Assembly (NCBI GenBank): GCA_030280995.1
Contig: JASXTE010000011.1
Coordinates: forward strand, 20,200,103-20,264,102
Reading direction: 5' to 3'
DNA length: 64,000 nt
From: Hemileia vastatrix
Taxonomy: Eukaryota > Basidiomycota > Pucciniomycetes > Pucciniales > Zaghouaniaceae
Of this stretch, positions 36,470 through 48,442 are shown in pieces. Position 1 is the stretch's first letter; each line of letters starts with the position of its first letter. The notes beneath the pieces were generated by a model. It ran no database searches and was not told the origin of the DNA. It saw only the letters and a program-made list of their open reading frames with translations. The translations under genes were made by a program, and so were the position numbers.

Positions 36470-37937
36470 ATCTCATAATTATCAACTGGCTAGTAACTAA
36501 ATCTTATGATGATGATTTTTCTGGAACCTAATTCAACTAAATTAGGATGGCCCCCTGCATCAAAATTCAATGGCTATCTTCCAGTCACCAACAAATTATT
36601 AAATATGAAAAAGGAAAGGGTTAATCTTTTTCCAAAACAGATTTATGAATGTTTCAAGCACTATTGAGTAAGATACAAGAAGGCTAAGACTCTTTCATCT
36701 TTCACTAGTTTTGGTATTACTGGCATTGATATCAGTAAGAGCATTAAATATATAGATAGTAAACTTGATTATTTATGTCCTTAATGTAAAGAGATGAATT
36801 CTATATTTGGATATTAAGCTGATGTTAATCCTTCCAACATGATGGATGGAGAAGACACTATCTCCAAACATGATATCAAGAGAAATCTTTTTGAATCCTC
36901 TTCCTCCACTCAAGCTTCCTCTTTTTTTAATTCAACAAAGCAAGATATCTTTTCTATAGATCCTTATGGTGATATAACCCAACCCAATTCAGCTTCAGTG
37001 AGTTTTTTCTTGTATTCAGTTGATTTATTTTATTTTTAATTAATTCTCTTTTTCTCATTTCTAAGAAGGCTGATGAGCAAACCCAGGAGCCACAATAAAG
37101 CCACTCTGAAGCTAGCAACAATGATGATGATGACAATAATAACTAAATTACTCCAAAAAAAAGCAATGAGCTTCAAATAATCTAAATCTTGGAAGTCAAA
37201 GTAAAAAAAAAGAGATATTGCTTCTCAAACCATTATTTCTTCTATTGAAATTTTTTTACAGAAATGTGATGCTTGTAAGTGATAGGATCCCTCTTAATTT
37301 TTTAGTCTACTTTTTTTTTTTCAATATTTCTTAACAATATAGGTAAAGTAAAAGTTTCACAAGAGACTCTTAATTTTCAAAAGCAAAAATATGACCTCTC
37401 TTTATGAAGATATGATACACTACACAATATAGGGGGTGGACTTGCTAGCAAGTCCTCAACCTGAACTCAGATGGAACTCAGACTGAACTCATACTGAACC
37501 CATACTGAACTCTACTTGAACACCCACCTAAAACTGTTCTGCTGAGTGGTGTTAATCCCTGATTGTATGGTTCCTTTATCGATAGCTCAGTGTGTGTTCA
37601 ATCTGTGGTGAGTTTGGGTCCAAGGTTGCAGACTTGCTAGTAAGTCCGCCCCTTATATTGTGTGGTGATAGGTAACATAACTTTGAGGAGAGGTAATATG
37701 AGCTCTCTTCAAACAGGGATGACAGGGAGCAAGACTTGGAGGAAAATAAATTTGAGCTATCTCTAAGTATTGAAAAATAAAAGACTGAGGAGAAAGCTCT
37801 TAAGTACAAATTACTATTCGATCAGATAAAACTTAAGTATCAACTTGAAGATGGTTAAAAAAGAAAAGTTTTCATGATCAAATGTGTAAAAGCTAATAAA
37901 TCTATTGTTCAACACTTTAAGAAAATTTTTGATGAAT
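36470..37937 (+). pseudogene. Myb-like / coiled-coil protein, decayed and split by a MITE
   Basis: Scattered in-frame segments resemble a transposon-associated DNA-binding protein family of rusts: INWLVTKSYDDDF, then IYECFKHY, KYIDSKLDYLCP, KEMNSIFGY, NPSNMMDGEDTISK and an acidic linker. The tail is a coiled coil (ALKYKLLFDQIKLKYQLEDG, IVQHFKKIFDE) ending in TAG at about 37935. A GTGAGT...CATTTCTAAG intron-like gap follows ITQPNSA. Many stops and frameshifts are present, and a 250-bp MITE (37418-37667) interrupts the coiled-coil part. It could be the partner protein of an old Harbinger or KDZ-type element; the assignment rests on motif memory only. Confidence 0.45.
37418..37667 (+). mobile_element. 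MITE copy 2, ATA target duplication
   Basis: A 250-bp element with ends CACTACACAATAT and ATATTGTGTGGTG, with ATA at 37415-37417 and 37668-37670. It is in the same orientation as the copy at 61794 and highly similar to it. It lies inside the Myb-like pseudogene. Confidence 0.92.
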
Positions 37938-38701
37938 AGTTTTATTTTTTTCATTCCCATTTCATTTTTACTTAATTTTTTGTACATGAAAGTATTTCTT
38001 AACTTAACATATTTCATTACTTTATCTATAATTGGTGGAAAAAATTATCAGGAAGCTTAACAAACTTATTTTTTAATGGTCTTAATGGCAAGTTTGAAAC
38101 ACTTTTTTTTACTTCTTTGTGTTTTTATATCAAATTTTACAAAATTTCAACTAAATTCAAACAACTTGAATTTTAAATAGATTTAATTCAACAAAATTTA
38201 TTATCCATTATGAAAATTTAGTGATATCCCCCCCTCTGCAATATATTGAAGAAAGGGGTGGGTATCACCAAAATTTATTCAAGTCATCAATTTGAAATGT
38301 CTGATTTGATAATTTGGAAATAACCTCCCATGAACTTTATTGAAGAAAGGGCTAAGAGCAACAAAAATTAAATATAATTACATAAATAAATAACTAATAT
38401 ATGTCAATTTTACTAGTTTTTGAAGTAGTGAAAAATCTTCAAGGAAAAATGAAGATCAAGTCTATCAACAGAATTTTTGGACCTTCCACAGGCATAGGCT
38501 AGAGAAACCCATGAAACAAATTAATGCTGTTATGATTATCATTTGTTAAATGCAAGGAAATTGGCCCATTACTTTATTTTAGTAAATTGGAATATCAAAA
38601 ATTATCAAAAATTTATGAAAGAATAATAAATATTTGGTTACTCTACTAATCCACATACTTTTTGATCTACCTAAAGTTTTTTTTAATTTATTACCTTTAC
38701 C

Positions 38702-39300
38702 TTAATTTTTTATGTTGTTTGTTTTTTGAATTAAATTTTGAATTATTTGAAACAAGCATCCAAAATGTGTGAAGTCTTGATAAAATTGAAAACCTGGAGG
38801 TTCTTTTTTTTCTTGGTTATTATTGTGAGAAGGTGTCCAAAAAGATTTGATGATTCCATATAAAAAACCAAAATCAATAATACACTTATGATCCAGAAAA
38901 TATAAGTCATGGCCTTTGATTTTAGTAGATGAAAAAATATTTTGTCCAGTAATAGGATTGATATATGAGAAGAATCCAAATGTAAGATAATTTGCATAAT
39001 TCATATCCATACTTTTTTTTTGTGAGAACCAGATTGAGTAATTATAAAAATTGATAATAATAAATATTTTTTGCTAATTTCTTTTCATTCTGAAGTCACA
39101 CCAATTTGATATTCCTACTCTTGTCACAAGATCATGATTTTTGAAGGCTTTATTTGAAAGTTTTTTAAATTTAAGAGCAAGAAATTAATTATAAGAAGGT
39201 AAGGAGTTCCATTTTTGAAAATCATTATCTTTTTAGCTTTTGATATATTTTTTAGTGGAGAATTGATGCCTATAGAATTAAAATGAGTAAAATGTCTTTA
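38702..39300 (-). pseudogene. Tet/JBP-like oxygenase, decayed (element D)
   Basis: The C-terminal frame (102 residues) matches the C and A copies: FGFFSYINPITGQ, YFLDHKCIIDFGF, KKEPPGFQF and FTHFGCLFQIIQNL. The distal HQTT segment reads NNNQEKKEPP, so that His is lost. The upstream NKIHxD segment is also destroyed by a frameshift (SGSHKKK). Upstream NSPLKNISKAKK still matches the A copy. Not functional. Confidence 0.7.
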
Positions 39301-41055
39301 AACATGAAAAAAAAATTAATACACTTACCAAGATAATAAACTTGAATAAAACCAGGTCTCCATCCAAAATCAATCATGATAACATCCAACATATTCTCAC
39401 TTCGAATTGGTAAGAAAACCATGCCATCTGATATAGTGTTGTGATGAGATAATATATATGATTAAAATTTTCATCTTTTATACCATCAAAAGAATGATTT
39501 TCATAAATTAATTGAGGCTTAAAGAATTACTGATAAATGCTTTACCATAATTTTTTTTAATTTAGTTAGATATTTAATTTCTTCAGGTAAATTTTTTGGA
39601 TAATTAGTTTTTTCTCAAATTTAGTTTTATAATATTTGATGTTTGATATATGGCTAAATAAACTATCAAAGTAAGTTTTATTCTTTAAATTTCTTTTATT
39701 CTGATAATATTGATCATCTTTATTTTTTTAAGATTAAGATGAAGATTGAAATGATGTAGACATTGAAGATGATAACAAAGATAAAGATGAAGATAGAGGT
39801 GTAAGGCTTGAATAAGAAGAAACAGGCATAATTTTTTCTAACAATTTTTTTTTACTTTTCAAAAGGGGGAATCTGGATGAAAAAATTTAAGAAGAAAATG
39901 TTATGATATGAATTATGAAATGCATTATGAAATAAATAAAAGTAAAATTTGGAAAAAAAGGCTCAACTTTATAGATCAATAAATCAGAAACAACTGAACC
40001 AAATTCAAAAATTTTTGTATGAAATTAAAGATAGGCTCCAGGAGAATCTTCAGTTAAAATTTCATGATATTTGAATAAACCTAGGCCTAATTCTAACTTT
40101 TTTTTCAAAATTGCACAAAAACTTGAAAAGTGATAATGAAAATGACAACAAGAAGAGTTAAATAAGTCCACCATTATACAGATAGGATTCCTACATATAT
40201 TTTTGTGTGTATTTTTTATGAAAAGAAATAGATATCAGATAGGCATGAAAAAAAGGATATTAAACTTACCTTTATGAAAAGTTAGGAAAAAATAGAGTGG
40301 AAAAGAGTGAAGTTGGAATTTGGGGGAAATTGAATATGGAGCAAGTGAAATGCATAAAAAATGTGCAATGAATGTGTTTCAAAGACATGGGCCCAAAAAA
40401 AATTGAAATGGAGGAAAGGGAGGATAAAGAGTAGGATGATGGAGAGAAAAAAAAAGAAAGAAAAGAGGGAGAGAAAAAAAGGTAGAATTTACCTTGATAA
40501 TAATAAAAAACAAAACCACTTACAGAAAACAAGAGATACAAAAAATAAAAAAAAAGAAAGAAAAAAAGAAAGAAAAAAAGGCTTAAAAAATTAATAATTA
40601 GCAAAAATAAAATAAAAAGAAAAAGAAAAAATAACTTATCTGGGGAGATGAGTTGAGAAAACTATTGATTTCAAAATATTTGATGAATGAAAGAGGAGAG
40701 GAGGAAAAGAATGTGAGGAATGAAAAAAAGAATGACTGAGAAATTATGTAATTGTAGAAAATATGTTATTTCATGTTGAGTTGATGAAGGAAAAAAATAA
40801 GTTGAAAAAAAGATACTTTAACAGCAAATTCAAAATCAAAGTCAATATGCAAAAAAAAACCATTCCAAGTGAATAAAGTATGCAACTTGATCATTTGGAG
40901 AGTATAAAAAATAATAAAAGGGTTGTTTTGAGAAATGTTTAAGTGTTATTGAAATAATGATGGAGCTTATCTTAGTGGAAAGTAAGTTTTGTGAAATAAG
41001 GGGGAGGGGAAGCTGGTGAAGGCTCATGATTTTCTTCTTTATAAAGATCATACAA

Positions 41056-42212
41056 CTAATACTTTAAATCATCTAGGATATTATGGAGTATTACACAACT
41101 TATTATCCAATGATTTGCTGTTTTGAGGTCCAATTTTTTTTGAAATTTGATTTTAAGCTCACAGAGACTAGTAAGTCTTCCCTTTAAAATTCCAATAGCA
41201 TTTTCAATTTGTACTCTTGATTGTGCAAGGTGATAATAAAACATTTTTTTGGATCATTTTCTAAATTTGCACCTTGTAAAGCAGGTATAATGTACTTTTC
41301 ACTTGCATATTCTGAGTCTGAAAGGAGGTATTGGGATTTTTCAAAGTATGAGTCAAGATTTTAAGAAATCCTCATTCTTTGGAGCACAGATGAGTCATGA
41401 CATGAGCTAAGGCAGCCACTATAAAAACCAATAAACTTTTTATTGACATCTCACACAAGTTGAATGGCAATAGAGTATCTAGAAACAAGATAAAATGTTG
41501 GTTTATCAATCATGGGAAGTTAGAAATCATTTTGAAGAAGCCTTTTTTTCTTATAAAAATAATGGTTGCCATCATGAGCAGGCTTTTGACTCAAAAGTAT
41601 AGTTGCATCATCAACAAAATAAACACAGCCAGGGAAACCTTCAAATGGTATTACTTGAGAGGATTCAAGTCAGTGTTATGAAGTTGGCCAAGAAAGTGTT
41701 TGAGACTTGATGGAAAGGATGGCAATTATACAGCACTTTTTGTATAATACCACAATACCATATCCAATGGTAAAGAGATTTTCTAAATGTCTTATAGTAG
41801 CACCATTTCCATTTGATCCAAAGAAACATTGTGCAACAGCAAGTTGAATGGCAGGATCACACTGCTTATTATGAGAATTTTTCTGAAAGATAGAATTATC
41901 AGAGATGAGTTGATAAAATTTGATGAAGGAATCAGGAGAAAGTTGATATAGTTGTGTGAAGTTTAATAGAAGAATTTTGAGAGTTGAGTGGAGACTGTAT
42001 CTGGGATCATGAACAAGATTTGGCCCCCTTTTAATGATGTAAAACTTTTTGGAAAGAATAGACATATAAGCTAAAGTTTTGTAAAAATCAGAGTCAGAAA
42101 TTAAGGCTAAAGAAAAATAATTCATAGTTGACACAAGTTGATTCCTGGAAGAGAGGTGTGTCATTGTTGTTGGTTGAAGGTTTAGATGATGAAAGAAGCA
42201 TAAATTTTCCAT
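41056..42212 (-). pseudogene. HARBI1-like transposase, decayed (element D)
   Basis: The first frame (178 residues) keeps the HARBI1-like N-terminal layout (STLKILLLNF, FFGSNGNGATIRHLENLF). A shifted frame then reads GFPGCVYFVDDATILLSQ. After an intron-like gap come YSIAIQLV, CHDSSVLQRM with the second Asp, LLSDSEYAS, and finally AQSRVQIENAIGILKGRL with the third catalytic residue (Glu). The intron position equals that of element B. At least one stop and several shifts are present. It is an older relative of the A/B transposase. Confidence 0.85.
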
Positions 42213-42290
42213 TTAATGAGCAGGGGAGGTGTAGATAGAAAAAAATATTAATTTTTTCCACTGAAATTAAGTGGCCCAGAGTGAAGAGTG

Positions 42291-43675
42291 ACATAAGGAT
42301 TGCATCTGCAATTATATGTCATGTGACTTGCTTACAAATCAATCATGGATTTGGCATGTTTGGGATCAGGAATTAGAAGCTGGAATTGGGGTATAAGAGG
42401 TGGGATAATGCATTATCATGCAGTCCTTATCCACTAGCCCTTGGGCTACTGGATAATAATCTTCTGAAATTACTAATTTCTGTTCCAGGGGGAAAAAATT
42501 CTGATACCTAATTGCAGATCCCTTAATGTTGATACCACCTAGTAAAAGTAGAGCAATAGTATTTTGAAATGCATGCAGTTTAAAGAATGAGAATATAATT
42601 TGGCCCATGGGTGGAACAAACTGAAATTGGGAGTGATACTTAAAATAAAAAGTGGCTACAACATTTGGCTAGCCAATCTTTAGTAGCTGGAACAAAGTAT
42701 CCAGCACTCATGCAGGCTTTTGTTTGTGACCCCTTCCTCATCTTTGTTTGGTACAATCACTATCTTACTGATAACTACAGCATCTGAATCTCTTCCACTC
42801 TTCATTTTCACCACTTTCACTTGTTTTTGCTAATTTTAAATTCCTTGTAAGACCATTTGATTAAGAGTCTGATTACTGTGAGATAGATTTTTTGCCACTT
42901 TTTTGTCTGTATAGAATAGTTTCTAGATGTGGCCAATGGTTTCTCAGTTCTCAATGCAAGACATAATCAAGAGAAAGAGAAATAAAAGAAGTCACATTAG
43001 ACCTGTAGGAGTTGTATTTAACGCATTTAAAAACCTGCAGCACCAAGTTCACCAAAATTTTACTTCTGAAAGGCTCTTCTCCAGCCAAATGAAACCAAAA
43101 ACACCCTATTGAAGAATCCATCCTGTTTGTATGAATACTCAATACTTCTTCAAATTTTTTATTATTTTTATGTTTTTCATCACCTTCAATCAATCTTTTC
43201 TATTTATGTGTAAGGTATCCATAAGGCTAGTTAAAATCTGTTTCATTATTCTCTTCTTGAACCTAAAAACTGATTTTTTGTTGTTTTTTTCTTTTCTTTT
43301 TAAATTTGTGTGACTTATAAGTCTAGATTTATTTTTGTATGTTTAACTATTTGAATGAATTCTTCTGATCATTTTGCTAAGGATTGTTTTAAAAAATATT
43401 TTTAATTATTTACTGACTTATGTCATTTGGAAGGGTCATGATAAAAACTTTATTTTTTGAGTAATTTCTCTTTTTGTGGTAACATTTTAACACCTCTACT
43501 TATCCCCTGATACAACTCTCATCTTCTTGGGGGTATATGAAAATGTTGGATTACAAGAGAAACACGTATTATTTTGGTGAGAAGTATGAACACAGGGTAA
43601 TTATTAGTATTTTGGGATAGGCACAGACTTGGGTGCCACTACCAATTCAATTTTTTTTGGACTACAACCTCTGTA
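42291..43675. other. Gene-free DNA
   Basis: Short frames at 42366-42608 (minus) and 42927-43193 (both strands) have no family features. A block near 43598-43637 (GGTAATTATTAGTATTTTGG) matches 52543-52575 in inverted orientation and probably belongs to the GC-richer repeat family described at 52395. Confidence 0.4.
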
Positions 43676-44060
43676 ATACCCCCCAAATTTCCATCAAAAT
43701 TGGGTAACCAAGTGGTCAATTTTTCAGTGGAGCTTCAGTTGGTGTTAGATTTCCTTCACTATCTCATTCCTTAGAGGTTAGAGTTAGGTTACAATTACTT
43801 TTAATTATCTTTGAAGTTAGTGCTATCACCCTGGTAGCTAGTTAAGATGAAATGGCCGGATGAGACTAAAAAAAATAAAGGCAGTCTCCAAAACTGCGAA
43901 AAAGGTAGTTGCTTTAAGGCCTCCCTAAATAATCATCTTTGCTCATCAGCCTGTGTAAATACAGAAAATGGCATTGTCATTTGAATTTTCAGATTTGAAG
44001 CTCCACTGCAAAGTTGATCACTTAGTTACCAGAATTTGATGGAAATCTGGGAGGTAGTAT
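43676..44060. mobile_element. MITE with ~65-bp inverted repeats
   Basis: Left arm ATACCCCCCAAATTTCCATCA, then TTGGGTAACCAAGTGGTCAA and CAGTGGAGCTTCA. The right arm is the inverse: TGAAGCTCCACTG, TTGATCACTTAGTTACC, TGATGGAAATCTGGGAGGTAGTAT. About 385 bp, no coding capacity. Target duplication not resolved. Confidence 0.8.
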
Positions 44061-45408
44061 ACATGTTTCAGTTTAAAAAATATTGTATTGATAGTGGTGC
44101 GCAGTTCTCACCACAAGAAAAATTGTGTCAAAATTGCATTTTGGGGGTCAATGTCCCGCACTAAAACAGGAAATGGTGTGAAACCCCATGTCATGCACAA
44201 ATTATGTGACATGAGATTGTGTACATGTCCCAAAGTAAATCACACATGCTTTGTTACCTTCAATAGATTGTTTTGTGTGACTTACTATGTATCTAGATTG
44301 CATATAGTTTCTTCCACATCAACAGCATCCCCAGCCGTGTCAATAAAGTGGTTTTGTATGCATATTTTACAAACTTATTCCCCAATCATTGCTCAATTAG
44401 ACTCTAGTAACTAATTATTCTGTAGTCATATAATCAAATGAGCAAAGTTGCTTGAGTAGCTTCAGTAATTTCCAAAACCTTGTGCCACTTTTTTTGACTC
44501 AACCATTACCTACTGAAGCCAGGCACGCCTCATTAATTACTTATCTGTTTTTTCACCCTTACTTCACACAACAATAGCCACTACTATTCATTCAATTACT
44601 ACATATATATGCATTAAACACTTCATTCACACCTTCTCATCTATAATAGCTCAATAATAACTCATTTATGTTGACTTAATCTAAGAAAAAAAGGTCACCT
44701 AATTGACACCCCCAAGAGGAACAACTTGCTTTGTCATGGATAAGCATTAGCAAGCAACCCAAGTGATTCACATGTTACTTACAGTCCTCTGTGTCCAATA
44801 TACACATTGTGTAGCTATATATTGTTAGAAATTTACAGAAATAGAGTTTTCCCAATGCAAAAATGGCGCTGAAACATGGTTGAGTTGTAGGTACTATTTG
44901 TATTACAGTAGTCTCTCATCAGCTGGTGAATTCCATCAATGTGATTTTGATTAATAATTATTTTTTGTGGGCTTTATTACTTGAATTTATTGACTCTTAA
45001 ATTTCTCTAAATATGATTTCTTCTTCTTCAATAGATTGTAGTTCATCTATAATGTGCATGAATTGTTGTGTCATGTTATTAGAGATGTGTTTGTATGAGT
45101 TGAAGTGTGAAATGGATGTGTGCTAGTAGTTATTGAATGAGTTACACAATTGATGAATATTTTTTAACACATGTTTAGTTATATAATTTGCATATGGCCA
45201 ATGAATATTGCAATTAAGTAACAAATGGCGCCAGTAAAATGCATATAGCTACTGAATATTTGCTGAAACAGCTGCGGATGCTCTAAGTACATACATCTTC
45301 CCATAGGTGTATATTTTATGGTGGTGTTTCTAAGAAGAATTATCACAAGGTAGAGTTTCTAATGATCTTGTCTTAAGATTGAAATTCATCAAATCTAATG
45401 TGTAAAAT
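44061..45408. other. Gene-free DNA with repeat fragments
   Basis: About 44088-44190 (GTCAATGTCCCGCA, CATGTCATGCACAAATTATG) resembles the repeat at 53104. About 45170-45286 resembles 23998-24096 and ends in GCGGATGCTCTAA, a likely right end of a GAGCATC-type MITE. A 108-codon frame at 44088 overlaps the repeat and is not treated as a gene. Confidence 0.45.
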
Positions 45409-45588
45409 TAAGAGCATCCACACTTATTTGGTTGTGTAACTCCCACTTACATGCATATTACTTCTGAGTTGCACAAATTTATGATATCATTCCACACTCA
45501 TTTTTCAAAAAATTCACTATTTGCAAGTTACACAAAATATTCATCACTCATATTTCTTGTTTTATTCAATAACATCACTGCTTCCATG

Positions 45589-46859
45589 GCACTAATTTCT
45601 TCTATCCCTCCTTCTACAATACTCATTTTTCTTCACTCAACTGTTACATTTCCCATTCCTTTAAATTTCCTTGATGATTTATTAGACATGGAAGAAGAAG
45701 ATCTCCTTCTTACATATTTGTTAACTATCTATTAATACAATCAATCATCTAATTCAACTACACAAAGACCAAAGAAAAAAATGATACAACAAGATCGTTA
45801 CACTGGTAATGCACGCTTAATGAAAGACTAATTTGGGCAAAACCCCATTTACAACAATATTATTTTTGAGCGCTGATTTAGAATAAGCAAAGATCTATTT
45901 ACAAAAATTGTTGAGGATCTACAGATGCACAATAAATATTGGGTTTTAAAATCTTTAAGTATAGTATCTCTTTAATAATATCCAGCACACTTTTTCTCAA
46001 TTTTTCACTAACTACATTACTACAGGATTGCTGTGGCAAACTTGGATTGACATCTCACCAAAAGCTAAGTAGTGTACTTTGCCAGCTTGCCTATGGGATT
46101 TCGGCCAACTAAACTGATGAGTATGTTTGAATAGCTGAAACCACTTCACTAAAGTCATTGAAAACTTTTGTTAAAGACATCATATCTTTATACAAAAGCG
46201 AGTATTTACAAGAACCAAAAGCTGTGGAGAAAACTAAGATTTTGAGGGAGTACAAAGACAGGGGGTTTCCAGGATGTCTTGGCAGTATTGATGGGATGCA
46301 CTGGGAGTGGAAAAATTGCCCCACAGCCTGGGCTGGTCAGTTCCAGGAGAAGGAAAACACTCCAACAATGATATTGGAGGCTGTAGCAAGCAAAAACTTA
46401 TGAGTTTGGCACGCTTTCTTTGGATCACCTGGAGCTTTAAAAGACATCAATGTTCTTCATCGCAGCAACTTGTTTGATAAACTTTTGGGCGGTAGTCAAG
46501 ATGGTGTAACATATAAAATAAATAATAGAATTTATAAAAATAGTTACTACCTTGCTGATGGTATTTACCCACCATGGTCAACACTGGTCAAAACAATTTC
46601 TCATCCGCAAAATGAGGAAAGCCGATATTACTCTAAATTACAAGAAAGTGCTAGAAAGGACATAGAATGTGCTTTTGGGGTGTTGCAAAGTAGGTGGGGC
46701 ATTCTAACCCAGCCATCTTACCTATGGCATATTGAAGAAGTGAAGGAGACAGTGACCTGTTGTATAATCTTACACAACATGATAGTGGAAGCAAAATCAG
46801 AATCAGATCCTTACCTAAATGAACAATTCATTCAATGTCAACTTTTGACAAACCACTGA
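45589..46859 (+). pseudogene. Plant-type Harbinger transposase (Plant_tran-like), broken
   Basis: Readable from an acidic start (LDMEEEDLLLTY) through RYTGNARLMKD, FRISKDLFTKIVEDL and LAYGISAN. Then come DRGFPGCLGSIDGMHWEWKN with the first catalytic Asp, CPTAW, ILEAVASKNL, WHAFFGSPGALKDINVL with the second Asp, YYLADGIYPPWSTLVKTI, and KDIECAFGVLQSRWGIL with Glu. These are the hallmark blocks of the plant-type (Pfam Plant_tran) branch of Harbinger transposases. Stops at 46401-46403 (NL*VWHAFF) and at several upstream points, plus a shift near 45985, inactivate it. The last 230 residues are otherwise well kept. Confidence 0.9.
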
Positions 46860-47639
46860 GATCTTTCTTTGACAAAAAGCTTAGTGAATTTTATTCAGAA
46901 CAGCCAGGAGCTTCACAATTCTGACACAAATTTTGAATTGCGAGAGAATCTGAAGAAACATATTTGGAAAAATAGAGGAAGATTTGAATATATACAAAGG
47001 GAATAATTTATTATCACTAAATGTTTATAACTATTGAGCAGTGCAACTAACCTAGCAATAGTATCAGGCCGTCCGTAAGCAACATATATTTCAGAATGAG
47101 ATAAGTAGTAATACAAATGTATCTATACCTTTTATTATATAAAATAGTCTTGGGATAAGTTTCCCAAGCCTTAAATATTGAGCAGAGAAACTAAACTATC
47201 ACATGCGCACCCAATAGAATAACATGAGAATGTAATGGTGTAGTACCAAAAAATTATAAAAACTTGAGATAAATTTATATTATATATATAAAGGTTGTTA
47301 GAAAGTGCCAGCCTTTTTTGTGGTTGGTGATAGCTTTGATGCAGAATTTATATATTTCTTGGCTTCCTTGAACAAGAATATCTTGCCCAGGGAATCCTAT
47401 ATGTCCGAACAGCCTTTACCCAAGATTTTTACCACACCTGGGAGGGAGTTGCAAAAGATATTTGGTGCACCTCCAAACTTTTTTTATGCATCATTGATGA
47501 TTAGCAGTTATTTCTGAAACTTGTATTTTATCTTTTACAAAGTCTCTTTTTTAATCCAAAATTCTCTGATTGTTTTATTTACAAGAACATCGTGGATTGA
47601 AAGCAACTTCAAAGCCAAATCAATATATTGTTCTTGTTG

Positions 47640-48360
47640 ATGAGGGAAATTACAATATATATATTTTCTAATAATATATAAAAATAAAAAGAAGTGTGAG
47701 CTGAAAATAAAACTAAATATATGTAATACTTGTAAGACATTATGTAAATAATAATTAAAAAGAAGAAAATTGAGTTGAAAAGGATGGAACAGACCAATAT
47801 ATATATTATTTCTGGGCCTCCTAGCAAGCTCAAAGTGTAGTCAGAAGAGCCATTTGCTGCTTGCCTGCAAGAAAGAAAGAAAAAGAAAAGAAGGGCAAGC
47901 GGAGAGAGGAGAGAGGAGAGAGGAGGGAAAAATCTTACCAGTAATTAATCGGAAGAGCCATTTGGTGCTTGCCTGCAAGAAAGAGAAAAGTAAGAGGAAA
48001 AAAAATAAATAGTAAGTAATTTCTCTCCTCTCACTTATTTTGTTTTTGTTTTTCTTTTTTTCTTTCTTGTAGGCATGCACCAAATGGCTCATCCAATTAA
48101 TTTACTGGTAAGTTATTTCCCTCTCTCCTCTTGCCCTTTTTTTTTCCTTTTTTTTCTTTCTTGCAGGTGAGAAGCAAATTGCTCTTCCGACTACATTTTT
48201 GCCTCACGTACTCCACACAGTAACCCAAAAGCCCTTGCAGCAAATGGCTCTTCTTACTAATTACTGGTAAGTAATTCTACTCCTCTCCATTCAAGTAATA
48301 AATATATTTAGTTTTGTTTTTGACTCACACTTCTTTTTATTATTACTGCTCTTTCATATT
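47640..48360. repeat. Large imperfect hairpin inside the Harbinger element
   Basis: GAAGAGCCATTTGCTGCTTGCCTGCAAGAAAG-type blocks occur at 47846 and 47950 and in inverse at about 48065 and 48155. Outer arms (AAGAAGTGTGAG / CTCACACTTCTT and AAACTAAATATAT / ATATATTTAGTTTTG) extend the palindrome to ~700 bp. It lies between the two convergent genes. Confidence 0.7.
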
Positions 48361-48442
48361 CATTTTGACTCACTTTTATTTTTCTTTAAATCATTATATA
48401 TATTTTAAAATTCACAAATAAAACAATAATTAACAAACTAAA

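Larger units (their letters stand above)
38220..42290 (-). mobile_element. Degenerate Harbinger-like element D (relative of A/B/C)
   Basis: From left to right it holds two CCCCTCTGCAATATATTGAAG-type blocks as in A, an oxygenase pseudogene, a block matching 31720-31890 of A (ATATGTTATTTCATGTTGAG), and a transposase pseudogene. Both genes lie on the minus strand, unlike the convergent genes in A and C. No AGGGGGTGTC ends or target duplication were found, so the limits are approximate. Confidence 0.65.

Noticed and set aside
44088..44414. 108-codon plus-strand frame
   Set aside because: Overlaps the GC-richer repeat and shows no recognisable family.
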